Shown piece after piece: positions 40,679 to 48,363 of a DNA stretch of 64,000 nucleotides. Each line of letters opens with the position of its first letter. Within the stretch, counting starts at the first letter, position 1. Location of the stretch: positions 1 through 64,000 of the forward strand of contig CAWUKT010000022.1 in assembly GCA_963923035.1 (NCBI GenBank). The letters run 5' to 3'. Both the position numbers and the translations under genes were made by a program. This stretch comes from CAWUKT01 sp963923035. GTDB lineage: Bacteria > Bacteroidota > Bacteroidia > J057 > JADKCL01. The notes under the pieces were generated by a model. It was not told where the DNA came from, made no database searches, and saw nothing but the letters and a program-made list of their open reading frames with translations.

Positions 40679-41170
40679 TTATTTGGTATTGCCGTCGGGA
40701 TCGGGAGCCGTAGGAGCGGGAACTACGACATTGCCGGTGAAGGCGACGCGTTCCATTTCCGGACTTCCGTTGTAGAAGACGGTGAAATACTTGTACTGCT
40801 TGCCGCGCTTACCGCGGGAGTTGAAGCGGGTCTGAATTTCGCCGGTTTCACCGGGCTTGATGGGATCTTTCGGCCAGTCCAGAGCAGTACAGCCACAGGT
40901 GGGCTTTACATTTTTCAGGACCAGGTCGTTGTCGCCCGTATTCTTGAAGGTAAAGGTGTGCTCGACGACGTCACCCTGCTTGATTTCTCCGAAATCGTAA
41001 TTGGTTTCCGAGAATTCAATGGTGGTAAGGGCCACAGGAGCCGGCTCAATGACACCAGTTTCCGAATTTACATTGGTCTTTTGCTCGGGATTGACTTGGG
41101 TTTGAGCAAATGTAGAACCGGCGAGGAGCAAGCCGCCGGCGAGTGTCAGCGTAGTAAAGAATTTCTTCAT
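40679..41170 (-). CDS. DUF1573 protein, copy 2
   Basis: 163 aa, signal peptide MKKFFTTLTLAGGLLLAGSTFAQ cleaved at AQ; no lipobox. DUF1573 domain: TTIEFSETNYDFGEIKQGDVVEHTFTFKNTG, LKNVKPTCGCTALDWPKDPIKPG, SPEMERVAFTGNVVVP. CxC in PTCGCT. Pro/Asp tail PAPTAPDPDGNTK. The start at MKKFF was preferred over an in-frame ATG 24 codons upstream. Stop 39 bases before copy 1. Confidence 0.9.
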   Translation of the reverse strand: MKKFFTTLTLAGGLLLAGSTFAQTQVNPEQKTNVNSETGVIEPAPVALTTIEFSETNYDFGEIKQGDVVEHTFTFKNTGDNDLVLKNVKPTCGCTALDWPKDPIKPGETGEIQTRFNSRGKRGKQYKYFTVFYNGSPEMERVAFTGNVVVPAPTAPDPDGNTK

Positions 41171-41213
41171 GTTTCGTGTCTGATAACGTTCTCGTGATTC
41201 GAATATACAAAGA

Positions 41214-41615
41214 TTAATCCTCAGGTTCGAGGCTTTCATCATTTTTGACCGGGACGATGACCCCGTGAAATGTGACTTTGCGGTACTGTTTTTTCCCCGT
41301 CCATACCGTTACTGAATTCCGCTCCTGGCCCAACCGGTTCTTGGTGTCGAAGATCATTGTAAAGGATCCCCATTCGCCCGGCTGCAAGGTATCCGGTTGA
41401 AACTCGACTTTGGTGCAACCACAGCCCGGTTTGGCCTTGGAAACGATCAGCGGCATGTCGCCTACGTTGGTGAAGCGGTAGACTTTTTCCACCACCGTCC
41501 CCATTTCCACCTCTCCAAAATCATAGTCCGTCGAATCAAATTGAATCTCAGGGCCGGTCTGGGAGAATACGGTCAGGGAAAAACCAATCAGAAGCAGGGT
41601 CAATAAGGTGCGCAT
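41214..41615 (-). CDS. DUF1573 protein, copy 3 (first in order)
   Basis: 133 aa with signal peptide MRTLLTLLLIGFSLTVFSQ. DUF1573 domain: IQFDSTDYDFGEVEMGTVVEKVYRFTNVGD, SKAKPGCGCTKVEFQPDTLQPGEW, VTVWTGKKQYRKVTFHGVIVP. CxC in PGCGCT. First of the triplet; ends 43 bases before the copy-2 start. The shared core (F-G-E/T, DVVE, K-P-x-C-x-C) shows the three are tandem duplicates that have diverged widely. Confidence 0.9.
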   Translation of the reverse strand: MRTLLTLLLIGFSLTVFSQTGPEIQFDSTDYDFGEVEMGTVVEKVYRFTNVGDMPLIVSKAKPGCGCTKVEFQPDTLQPGEWGSFTMIFDTKNRLGQERNSVTVWTGKKQYRKVTFHGVIVPVKNDESLEPED

Positions 41616-41705
41616 AGACGTTGAAGTTCAGTGCAAAATTCAACAAAAGTCGTACCAATTCCTGTAACCGAACGAAATTTCCCGGAGAATCTTGTCTTCA
41701 AAGGC

Positions 41706-42962
41706 TCAGAAACCGGCCTGGACCAGGAATTTTTCGGTCCAAACGCCTTTGTTGGTCGAGAGCTTCAGGACATAAACGCCGGTCTCAAATCCCCGATCGC
41801 TTTGGAATCCGTCCAGTCCGTCCATTTGCAAGCCGTCCCGCTCCCACACTTTTCTCCCCTGCACATCGAATACCTCCATTTTCACCGGACTCGCATCGCC
41901 ATGGGCCACGCGCAGCCGCAACGGCTGCCCTGCGACCACCGGATGTGGGGCCACTTCTACGCGGTACGGGAAGGCACCCGGCCCAATTTCAACCGTCTCG
42001 GAAGTATAGTCCGTCCCATTCTGGTCCCGGTAGCGCACCCGGTACTGCAAAGTGGCCAGCGGAGGGAACTCATCCTCGAAATGACGGCCTTCCGGACCAT
42101 CCACGGCCAGCGTATTCCAATTGAGGCCGCCGTCGGCCGACCGCTGGATGCGGAATTCGCGGACGTCTTCATTGCCGGTCATCTGCCAGTCGAGATCGAT
42201 GGCACCGGCTTGGTCCCGCTCACCCACCAAGGCGATTTCCGCCGAGGAGAGGATGACCGCCGAAGTTAGCGATATGTCATCGATGAAATAGCGGGTATTG
42301 GTGCGGGCGCCTCCGTGGAAGGACGTGGTCGTCTGCGCATTGGAGCGGAAATTGCCGATCAGGACATGGTTCCAGTTGGCGGTGGCGGTTACTGTCCCGC
42401 TGATCAGTTGCCAGCCGGACGCATTGGTGACCGGCGTCGTATGGTTGAACTGGGCGGGGAGATTGAGCGTGTAACAGGTTCCGTTGTAGTAATTGCCGGT
42501 CCGGAAATGGGCCCCGATATTGTTGGTGCCGTAACGGGAATTGTCGCCGAGGGAGACGTAGAATTCGATGTCGTAGCTCTGCCCGGCGATCATCGGCGTA
42601 TTCAGTTGGGCTTGGATATACTCCCGGTAATTGGGTTGCCAGCCGCAGCCCTCGCCGTACGTGAGGATGGCGAGCATGACATTGCCCGTGCGGGGCATCT
42701 GGTTCCCCGGCGAACTGCCGTGGGAAGACATCGGGTGGGCATAGCAGGTGGAGGAGACGTAGGTTGAAAAGACATCGGTGCTTCCACCGGAGGGCTGGGT
42801 CCAGCCGTTGACCGTGTTGTTGAAGGCCGCGGCGCTCGTCAACCAGTTACACGGATAGGAATTGGTGCTTTCAAAGCTGGGATTGGGCAGCATATTTTGC
42901 CCGGACACAAATAGAGGGACACTGACCATCCAGGCCAGTAACAGGCGTAATGACTTTTCCAT
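41706..42962 (-). CDS. T9SS cargo with jelly-roll and Fn3-like domains
   Basis: 418-residue secreted protein, signal peptide MEKSLRLLLAWMVSVPLFVSGQ. Residues ~24-225 look like a carbohydrate-binding jelly roll (NPSFESTNSYPCNW, CYAHPMSSHGSSPGNQMPR, QSYDIEFYVSLGDNSRYGTNNIGAHF, ANWNHVLIGNFRSNAQT, RYFIDDISLTSA), with several Cys. A Fn3-like repeat about 235-325 (DWQMTGNEDVREFRIQRSADG, ATLQYRVRYRDQNGTDYTSE) is followed by a type-A T9SS sorting domain (VAPHPVVAGQPLRLRV, EVFDVQGRKVW, TGVYVLKLSTNKGVWTEKFLVQ). So it should be cell-surface or released. The downstream end of the five-gene lipoprotein operon is only 162 bases away, same strand. Confidence 0.88.
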   Translation of the reverse strand: MEKSLRLLLAWMVSVPLFVSGQNMLPNPSFESTNSYPCNWLTSAAAFNNTVNGWTQPSGGSTDVFSTYVSSTCYAHPMSSHGSSPGNQMPRTGNVMLAILTYGEGCGWQPNYREYIQAQLNTPMIAGQSYDIEFYVSLGDNSRYGTNNIGAHFRTGNYYNGTCYTLNLPAQFNHTTPVTNASGWQLISGTVTATANWNHVLIGNFRSNAQTTTSFHGGARTNTRYFIDDISLTSAVILSSAEIALVGERDQAGAIDLDWQMTGNEDVREFRIQRSADGGLNWNTLAVDGPEGRHFEDEFPPLATLQYRVRYRDQNGTDYTSETVEIGPGAFPYRVEVAPHPVVAGQPLRLRVAHGDASPVKMEVFDVQGRKVWERDGLQMDGLDGFQSDRGFETGVYVLKLSTNKGVWTEKFLVQAGF

Positions 42963-43029
42963 GATGTTAAATTATTCAGCGACGTTTCAGTCATGGAAAA
43001 TACGATTTTTTCCCGAATGTGGAAAATTA

Positions 43030-43056
43030 TGTGGATAACCCTGATAATGATCAGGG
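43030..43056 (-). terminator. Hairpin after the DUF1501 operon, beside a DnaA-box word
   Basis: CCCTGAT (43039-43045) pairs with ATCAGGG (43050-43056), loop AATG; on the minus strand it follows the stop at 43124 and is followed by TTATCC, so a weak terminator of the five-gene operon. TGTGGATAA (43030-43038) is the reverse complement of the DnaA box consensus, probably chance. Confidence 0.45.
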
Positions 43057-43123
43057 CAAAAGGGCTGGGAATGGGCCAATTAAACCCATTTAGGTTGCTG
43101 AATAAAATTTAGGACGTTTGCGT

Positions 43124-43585
43124 CTATTGGCGGGTGATCACAATGTCTTCCGTGGTGAGGCGATTGCTTTCGTTGCCCGCCCGGTCGCGCAGGTAGACGG
43201 TATAGGTCGCCACCTGCAAATAGGAATTGTCGGTGATGCCCGTGGACCGCAGGACCACCCGCAGCGTGCCGGTGATCGGGACATCGGCTCCTTCGGGAGC
43301 CAGTTCCTGCACCCGAAAAGATTCCGTGACGTCGATGCGGTTGTCCGTCAGGAACAGGTTGGCCGCATTGGGATCGTTTTCCCCCAGGTCCCCATCTCCA
43401 TCGCGGTACTCCACAAAGAAGACCAGCGAGTCCTGAAACTCCCGGATGCTATTCGAATTGGTGGTGACACTGAGGATTTCCGGAACGGGATCCCGCAGGT
43501 CAATTTCTTCTTTCTTGCAACCCCCCAGGAGCACGATCAGCATCAAGCAACCAAACAGGGAATGGGTGAGATTTAGCCTTTTCAT
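43124..43585 (-). CDS. Lipoprotein, 153 aa (operon gene 5)
   Basis: Lipoprotein with signal MKRLNLTHSLFGCLMLIVLLGGC; lipid Cys at residue 23, then KKEEIDLRDPVPEI. The rest is beta-rich (LSVTTNSNSIREFQDSLVFFVEYRDGDGDLGENDPN, DSYLQVATYTVYLRDRAGNES-like) with an acidic DGDGDLGEND calcium-like loop. Unrecognised. One base separates it from the cytochrome-like lipoprotein gene (43587), so it closes the operon. Confidence 0.8.
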   Translation of the reverse strand: MKRLNLTHSLFGCLMLIVLLGGCKKEEIDLRDPVPEILSVTTNSNSIREFQDSLVFFVEYRDGDGDLGENDPNAANLFLTDNRIDVTESFRVQELAPEGADVPITGTLRVVLRSTGITDNSYLQVATYTVYLRDRAGNESNRLTTEDIVITRQ

Positions 43586-43586
43586 G

Positions 43587-44513
43587 TCAGGGAGTTATGT
43601 AGAATGAAGCGAATGTTTTATAAGGATCTGGCTGGTCGTCCCGGGGAAACTCCGTATTGAACGATTGGTCGCCGTCGTTGATATAATACCGGAAATAAAC
43701 CGTCTCCCCCACGTTCCAACTGCCGGTATTGATCGGGGCAATCCAGACGCCTCCCGCAATGTTGAAGTAGAAGGCATTGACGTCTTGAGCGTTGGAAAAA
43801 TCATCCGGATCCAGGGAAAGCCGCATGCGGTTGAACTGCATGTCCGGAATGGCCGTGCTGTCATCGTTGACGAGCCACACCAGGCTGATGTCCGTATTCG
43901 CCGGGACCTTGAAGGGGTTGTAGAAAAGCGAATCCAGCCGGTTGGGCGTCTCGTCGTAGCGGATGGTAAAACTCGGATTGTAGGCGACGTAGGCCAGGAT
44001 GGTGGGTTCGTTGTTGGGGAGAATGGGCAAATTCCCGAACATGTCGCGGGCCCCGTTTTCGATCCAGGTGCGGATATTGTCGAATTCCCCCGGGGTCAGG
44101 GTCTGACCGGTGGCGGGCATCTGCTGGAGCTGGGCATTGCCGGTGGAGATGCGCTTCCAGAGCATGGAAGCGCCCGTATCCCCGGGAACTACCCGGAAGG
44201 TATAGGCCGAATCGGCGGTATTTTTGACGATCTGATGGTAGACCAGCGTCGACCAGGACGATTGGATCGACCGGTAGTCGGGCTCAAAATGGCCATCGTG
44301 GCAGCCGGGATTCGCGCATTTCACGCTGAGGATATTCTCGTAGATCCCCACAATCGAATTGGGGTCACTTTGGTAGGTATCCGGATCTTCCGATCCGTAG
44401 TCAATGCCGTCGTACGGATTCGGAGGCAAGACTTCCTCCCGGTCACAAGCACCCAAGCCCACAACGAGGGCCAGGAGCACGATCAGGGGGGCTATTCCAA
44501 TGGTATTTTTCAT
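43587..44513 (-). CDS. Cytochrome c-like lipoprotein with CX4CH (operon gene 4)
   Basis: 308 aa from ATG 44511-44513, signal MKNTIGIAPLIVLLALVVGLGAC (lipid Cys23). Residues 61-72 read ILSVKCANPGCH: an atypical CX4CH haem-type motif (Cys66, Cys71, His72) rather than CX2CH. A distal Met is near 132 (QMPATGQTLTPGEFDNI, the usual cytochrome c-domain Met-Pro-x-Thr-Gly and C-terminal helix). The layout is that of the Bacteroidota/planctomycete cytochrome-c-like lipoprotein domain. C-terminal ~150 residues are beta-rich. Linked to DUF1501 and DUF1800-style partners in a five-gene operon. Haem attachment with four residues between the Cys is unproven. Confidence 0.75.
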   Translation of the reverse strand: MKNTIGIAPLIVLLALVVGLGACDREEVLPPNPYDGIDYGSEDPDTYQSDPNSIVGIYENILSVKCANPGCHDGHFEPDYRSIQSSWSTLVYHQIVKNTADSAYTFRVVPGDTGASMLWKRISTGNAQLQQMPATGQTLTPGEFDNIRTWIENGARDMFGNLPILPNNEPTILAYVAYNPSFTIRYDETPNRLDSLFYNPFKVPANTDISLVWLVNDDSTAIPDMQFNRMRLSLDPDDFSNAQDVNAFYFNIAGGVWIAPINTGSWNVGETVYFRYYINDGDQSFNTEFPRDDQPDPYKTFASFYITP

Positions 44514-44526
44514 GGTGATTCCTCCT

Positions 44527-45855
44527 TTATCCGACAAATGCATCTTCCAAAAAGTTCCCGGGCGGATTCACCGAAGCGGGAATCTCCGTATCAAAGCCGA
44601 GCACCCGTGCAATCGTCGGCACCACATCAATGCTTTCGCCTTTGACCTGATTGACGAGATTGTTTTTCCGAACCACCCCATCCGGCCCCACAACGAGACA
44701 GAAAATCTCCCGGGACATCTGGTCCCCTGAGCTGTCAATCGCCGTATGGTCAATCGCATAGCGTCCGTAGGCATCGATCACCGTATTGGGCTCCTGGTTG
44801 CGGCCGTGTTCGGGCACCACAATCAGCACCGTATCGTCGGCCATCCCCGGCGTCGACTGAATCGTCTGCCAGAGGCGCGTCACAGCATAATCGGCGCGGT
44901 GGAGGAAATCGGCGTAGCGGGTATAATCGAAGTGGCAAACGTCCACATCCTGCATGTTCACCACCATCAATTCCGGCTGGAATTCTCGGATGATTTCTTC
45001 GGCGAAGAACATGTTGTACAGGTCATTGTTCATGAACTGCTGCCCGATGCCCCAGGGATCATTGTACTGCCCCGAGGACGCATTTTGCAGCAAACCATCC
45101 ACAAAAGTGCGCAGGCGGTCACTGTCCACATCTGAATTGGTCACGCCGGAGCCGTTCGGATCGAACTGGCCGGAGAAGTTCTTGTCGAGGAAATCGCGGA
45201 TTTGGTTGCGGAGGTTGCGTTCGTCGCTGGTGAAGCTCCGCATGTTCCCGAGGGCATTGTAGCCGGATTGGCTGATGAGGGAAGTCGGTTGAATGAAATT
45301 CGCGCCGTACATGCTCCCGTAGCCCGGATAGGTACTGTAATTCAGGGCAGGGTAGGGGCCCAGGGTATTCGACACCCACCACGCATTCAGGGCGTTTTTG
45401 GTGGGGGAAGAATGCTTGCGGTAGAGCTCAAAAATGGTGGGCCAGCGTGGCGCCTCCCGCAAGTTGATGTTGGTATCGGTATAGCGGCCCGTCAGGGCCA
45501 CCGTATGCGCCGAATAGTGCCCGGTCGGGCCTTCCTTGAAGCGGAATTCCTTGTACAAGGTCCCGAGGGCCTGCAAGGGCTGGCCCAAAGGCGATGCGGG
45601 CATGTTCGCAATGCCCGCCGCGATGTCCGAGGCAATGGCCTCGTTCCCCGACAGGATGCCCGGCATCAGGTTGCCGTCCATCTTCTGGACCGATTCCAGG
45701 TTGCGGACCCCGCCCGCAAAGAGGCAGAGAACCACATGGTTGGCCATGCGGGCGCCCGTGGACGCGAAGAGGCGGCCGGAAGTCAAGATATACGGAGCGG
45801 CGACCACCCCGGCGGCGGCGGCTCCCAATCGTTTCAGAAAGTCTTTTCTGTTCAT
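44527..45855 (-). CDS. DUF1501 family protein (operon gene 3)
   Basis: 442 aa. Twin-arginine-like N-terminus (MNRKDFLKRLGAAAAGVVAAPYIL), Tat or Sec exported. Alkaline-phosphatase/sulfatase-like DUF1501 fold, pieces: HVVLCLFAGGVRNLESVQKMDG, FKEGPTGHYSAHTVALTGRY, VVNMQDVDVCHFDYTRYADFL, VLIVVPEHGRNQEPN, IDHTAIDSSGDQMSREIFCLVVG, GESIDVVPTIARVLGFD. DUF1501 genes cluster with DUF1549/DUF1800 and cytochrome-like genes in planctomycetes and Bacteroidota; role unknown, thought to involve polysaccharide or secreted polymer handling. Third gene of the operon, 19 bases after gene 2 and 13 before gene 4. Confidence 0.85.
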   Translation of the reverse strand: MNRKDFLKRLGAAAAGVVAAPYILTSGRLFASTGARMANHVVLCLFAGGVRNLESVQKMDGNLMPGILSGNEAIASDIAAGIANMPASPLGQPLQALGTLYKEFRFKEGPTGHYSAHTVALTGRYTDTNINLREAPRWPTIFELYRKHSSPTKNALNAWWVSNTLGPYPALNYSTYPGYGSMYGANFIQPTSLISQSGYNALGNMRSFTSDERNLRNQIRDFLDKNFSGQFDPNGSGVTNSDVDSDRLRTFVDGLLQNASSGQYNDPWGIGQQFMNNDLYNMFFAEEIIREFQPELMVVNMQDVDVCHFDYTRYADFLHRADYAVTRLWQTIQSTPGMADDTVLIVVPEHGRNQEPNTVIDAYGRYAIDHTAIDSSGDQMSREIFCLVVGPDGVVRKNNLVNQVKGESIDVVPTIARVLGFDTEIPASVNPPGNFLEDAFVG

Positions 45856-45874
45856 GGTAGGTGCTTTGGGGTGA

Positions 45875-46366
45875 TCAATAGTAGCGGTATTCGTTGCTGG
45901 TCAGGAACGCGTAGTAGACCAGTTCGGGCGTGATCGAGGCATCCTTGCGGATGACATCGGCGACAAACCACCGTTCGAAGGCGGTGGGTTCGCGCACAAA
46001 GAAGCGGACGTAAGCGTCCGTGACGAATTGGTCGACATCGGCCCGCATGTCACCATCGGTGGGAACCTGGACATTGGGCTCGTTCAGGAAATTCAGGATG
46101 ATCATGTCGATGATCCCCCGCTTGTCTCCGAAGCTCTGGTAGGAGCGGACCATCTCTTCGAGCAGGTCCGGATCGATGGTCGAGCCAAAGAGGTCGGTAT
46201 GGGCAATGGAGATGAATTCCAGGTCAGCCTTGACATTGGGCTTGACCGCGCCCGGTTGTTCCACGCCTACGTCATTGACCTCGTAGGTATAGATTTTTTC
46301 TTTTTTACAGCCACTCAGCCCCACAATCAGGACCATCAGCCAGAAGATGTATCGGGTAGGTTTCAT
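45875..46366 (-). CDS. Lipoprotein, DUF1800/DUF4214-like (operon gene 2)
   Basis: 163-residue lipoprotein, signal MKPTRYIFWLMVLIVGLSGC (lipid Cys20). Helical. Contains RSYQSFGDKRGIIDMIILNFLNEP, DAYVRFFVREPTAFERWFVADVI and a C-terminal LVYYAFLTSNEYRYY. The F-x-V/L-R-E-P-T-x-x-E box and the terminal LTSNEY repeat those of the operon gene 1 product (LFREPDVEELE, LTSDEF), suggesting the two are related modules of the kind seen in DUF1800/DUF1549/PSD-type proteins. Function unknown. Ten bases from gene 1. Confidence 0.82.
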   Translation of the reverse strand: MKPTRYIFWLMVLIVGLSGCKKEKIYTYEVNDVGVEQPGAVKPNVKADLEFISIAHTDLFGSTIDPDLLEEMVRSYQSFGDKRGIIDMIILNFLNEPNVQVPTDGDMRADVDQFVTDAYVRFFVREPTAFERWFVADVIRKDASITPELVYYAFLTSNEYRYY

Positions 46367-46376
46367 GGGAATGAGG

Positions 46377-47249
46377 TTACAGTCCTACAAATTCATCGGA
46401 AGTCAGCACGGCCCGCATGAGGGCTTCAAAGTCGTTGGATTGTTGGTAGTCTACCGAGAGGGTTTCGAGTTCCTCCACGTCGGGTTCGCGGAAGAGGAAG
46501 CGGGAAAATACATCCCGGACCTGGCCCTCGTAGTAGTCGTTGGATTGGAAGAAGATATTGACAAAATCATCCTTGCTGCGTCCCGTGGCCAGGAAGATTT
46601 GGGATGGGAACCCGTCGACCATGGTCTCGGAGGCGGCCCGTTCGGCTTCGGTGGGGTAGCGGAAAAGGAAATTTTGAAACATGGAGATCACAAAGTTTTG
46701 CGTGCCCATGTTGATCTGGTCGTACACGTAGTTGTAGGCGAGGCGGGCGTGCATGTCGCGGATGCCGATGGTCCCGGCCTTGAGCTCGGTAGGGGAGGCG
46801 AGGACGGCTGCGAGCCGGTCAATTTCCGCCTGGTAAATGTCGTGGAAGGCACTCTGGGCGGGATCGCTCAGGCCAATCTGAAAGATGAAGATCTGGTCCC
46901 GGATGGTGGTGGTGTCCACCGAATTGAGGTGCAGGGTCCGGGCCACGTCGAACTGGTTGTCGTAGTAAGCATCGGAGCCCAGGATGCCATTGACAAAGGT
47001 CGCCCGGTCAGCTTCCGCGAGGTTGTTGGTGCGGAGGAGGGCAAAGGCCTGGTCAAATTCCTGGTTGTCGGCCTTGCGGCCGAGCACCGAGATATACGTC
47101 CGGTTGACGTAGCTCTCCACGACAATGTCGCTGATGGTGGCGTCGGGAGGCGCCGTATTGTCCGGCACCAAGACTTCTTCCTGCGAATCGCAGGACCAGA
47201 CAAACAGCAATACGAACAGGGCGCTGAGGGTAGCAATCGGAGTGCGCAT
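46377..47249 (-). CDS. Lipoprotein with FLFRxP repeats (operon gene 1)
   Basis: 290-residue lipoprotein, signal MRTPIATLSALFVLLFVWSC (lipid Cys20). The helical body holds three copies of a similar motif: YISVLGRKADNQEFDQAF, FQNFLFRYPTEAERAASE and FSRFLFREPDVEELETLS, a pattern resembling phycobilisome-linker/DUF4214 and DUF1549-type modules; ends EALMRAVLTSDEFVGL. First gene of the five-gene operon 46377-43124; about 120 bases of gene-free DNA precede it. No promoter box is convincing (TTG then TAATTTCT, 20 bases apart). Confidence 0.85.
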   Translation of the reverse strand: MRTPIATLSALFVLLFVWSCDSQEEVLVPDNTAPPDATISDIVVESYVNRTYISVLGRKADNQEFDQAFALLRTNNLAEADRATFVNGILGSDAYYDNQFDVARTLHLNSVDTTTIRDQIFIFQIGLSDPAQSAFHDIYQAEIDRLAAVLASPTELKAGTIGIRDMHARLAYNYVYDQINMGTQNFVISMFQNFLFRYPTEAERAASETMVDGFPSQIFLATGRSKDDFVNIFFQSNDYYEGQVRDVFSRFLFREPDVEELETLSVDYQQSNDFEALMRAVLTSDEFVGL

Positions 47250-47367
47250 AAGAGGGATACAGGTTTTTTCCGAAAAAGAAATTACGGCATTTGGCGATGC
47301 TTTTCAATGCAACGCAGCAAGGACCATGCCAACCCTTGGATTTGCCAGGGTCTAAAAGGTTTAATAC

Positions 47368-47592
47368 TTAGAGGATTTTTTTTCGGGGATTTAACGAATG
47401 GCTTTCTAGCCAGTGCGAATTGAATTCAAGCGCAATTTGAAAGGATGATTTTGCTTCCTCTTCATTGAGGCCATATCCAGATAAATCCAACTTGGGGCAA
47501 TGAGCGATGATTTTACCATCTTGCTCAAAGAATTGTAACACAAGCTCGATTTCTTTTTTTCTGCCCTTGAACCTGACTTTTTCTTTCCGCAT
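47368..47592 (-). CDS. HicB-like small protein without HicA
   Basis: 74 aa, start ATG 47590-47592. IELVLQFFEQDGKIIAHCPKL (residue 15 on), then DLSGYGLNEEEAKSSFQIAL, is a HicB-like (HicB_lk antitoxin) fold: beta strands, a C-P-x-L-D-L-S-G-Y-G-x-x-E-E-E-A box, then a helix. N-terminus MRKEKVRFKGRKKE is basic. In typical systems a HicA toxin gene sits adjacent; none is seen on either side (left neighbour is intergenic; right neighbour is the secreted protein at 47615), so it is an orphan or solitary regulator. Confidence 0.55.
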   Translation of the reverse strand: MRKEKVRFKGRKKEIELVLQFFEQDGKIIAHCPKLDLSGYGLNEEEAKSSFQIALEFNSHWLESHSLNPRKKIL

Positions 47593-47614
47593 TGTCCTAC
47601 TTCTGAACCTGGCA

Positions 47615-48334
47615 TCAACGATAATCCTGCAACGTAAAGCCCTTGTATTCGGCTTTCAGGGCTCCCTCTCCGTCCAGAATCGCCGCCTTGGCCGAGCCCG
47701 GCACCTCTACGCCTTGCTCCATTTCCATGAACTCAAAGCGCGACTTGACATACAGGCTGCGGTCGGTAAACTCGATGTTCAGGAAGACCAGCGTGGTATC
47801 CAGCGGATTGGTAATGAACTCCAGATTCTTGACCTGGTACTTTTTCTGACCAGCTTCGTCTACGGTCATGTACGCCCGCTTGTAGCTGAGGGTATCGTGG
47901 TGGGGCGACGGCACAAAATGACATTCCCGGACGGTGCAGTGGTCAAAAATACCCGGATCCAATTTCGGCACGACCTGCGCCTTGGACAGGGTGGGGCGGG
48001 TTCGGTAGACCACATATTGAAACTTGCGCACATTAAAGGCCTCGCTGGCATCGGAAATCTCCAGGGCATCGGGCGAGTCGTGGAGGAACATTTTGGAACT
48101 GTACACCCGCTTCTCCATGGCCGTGACCTCTTTTTTCTCCTTGTCCGCCCGCATCACATACGTATGGCGGTACTCCATCTGCGTTGCCGTATTCTGCTTC
48201 ATCAATTCCCCCGCGTCAATCTGCTTGAAAGCCGTTCGGACCTCGGTCAGGCAGACTTCAGAGGCGACCTGGGCCATGCCCAGCGCCGGAACGATCACCA
48301 AAATCACAAGGGAGAGGATGCGCAATTGTTTCAT
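47615..48334 (-). CDS. Secreted protein of unknown function
   Basis: 239 aa with signal MKQLRILSLVILVIVPALGMAQ, thus exported. Unrecognised: helix at 30-60 (EVRTAFKQIDAGELMKQNTAT), beta-rich centre and end (MEYRHTYVMRADKEKKEVTAME, KFQYVVYRTRPTLSKAQV, TLVFLNIEFTDRSLYVKSRFEF). A Cys-rich segment DHCTVRECHFVP may bind metal or form a disulfide. The frame is open 33 codons upstream but without a signal. It follows the acyltransferase gene on the same strand by 29 bases. Confidence 0.8.
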   Translation of the reverse strand: MKQLRILSLVILVIVPALGMAQVASEVCLTEVRTAFKQIDAGELMKQNTATQMEYRHTYVMRADKEKKEVTAMEKRVYSSKMFLHDSPDALEISDASEAFNVRKFQYVVYRTRPTLSKAQVVPKLDPGIFDHCTVRECHFVPSPHHDTLSYKRAYMTVDEAGQKKYQVKNLEFITNPLDTTLVFLNIEFTDRSLYVKSRFEFMEMEQGVEVPGSAKAAILDGEGALKAEYKGFTLQDYR

Positions 48335-48363
48335 AATGGAATTTAGTGGGTGGTCGGGAGAAA

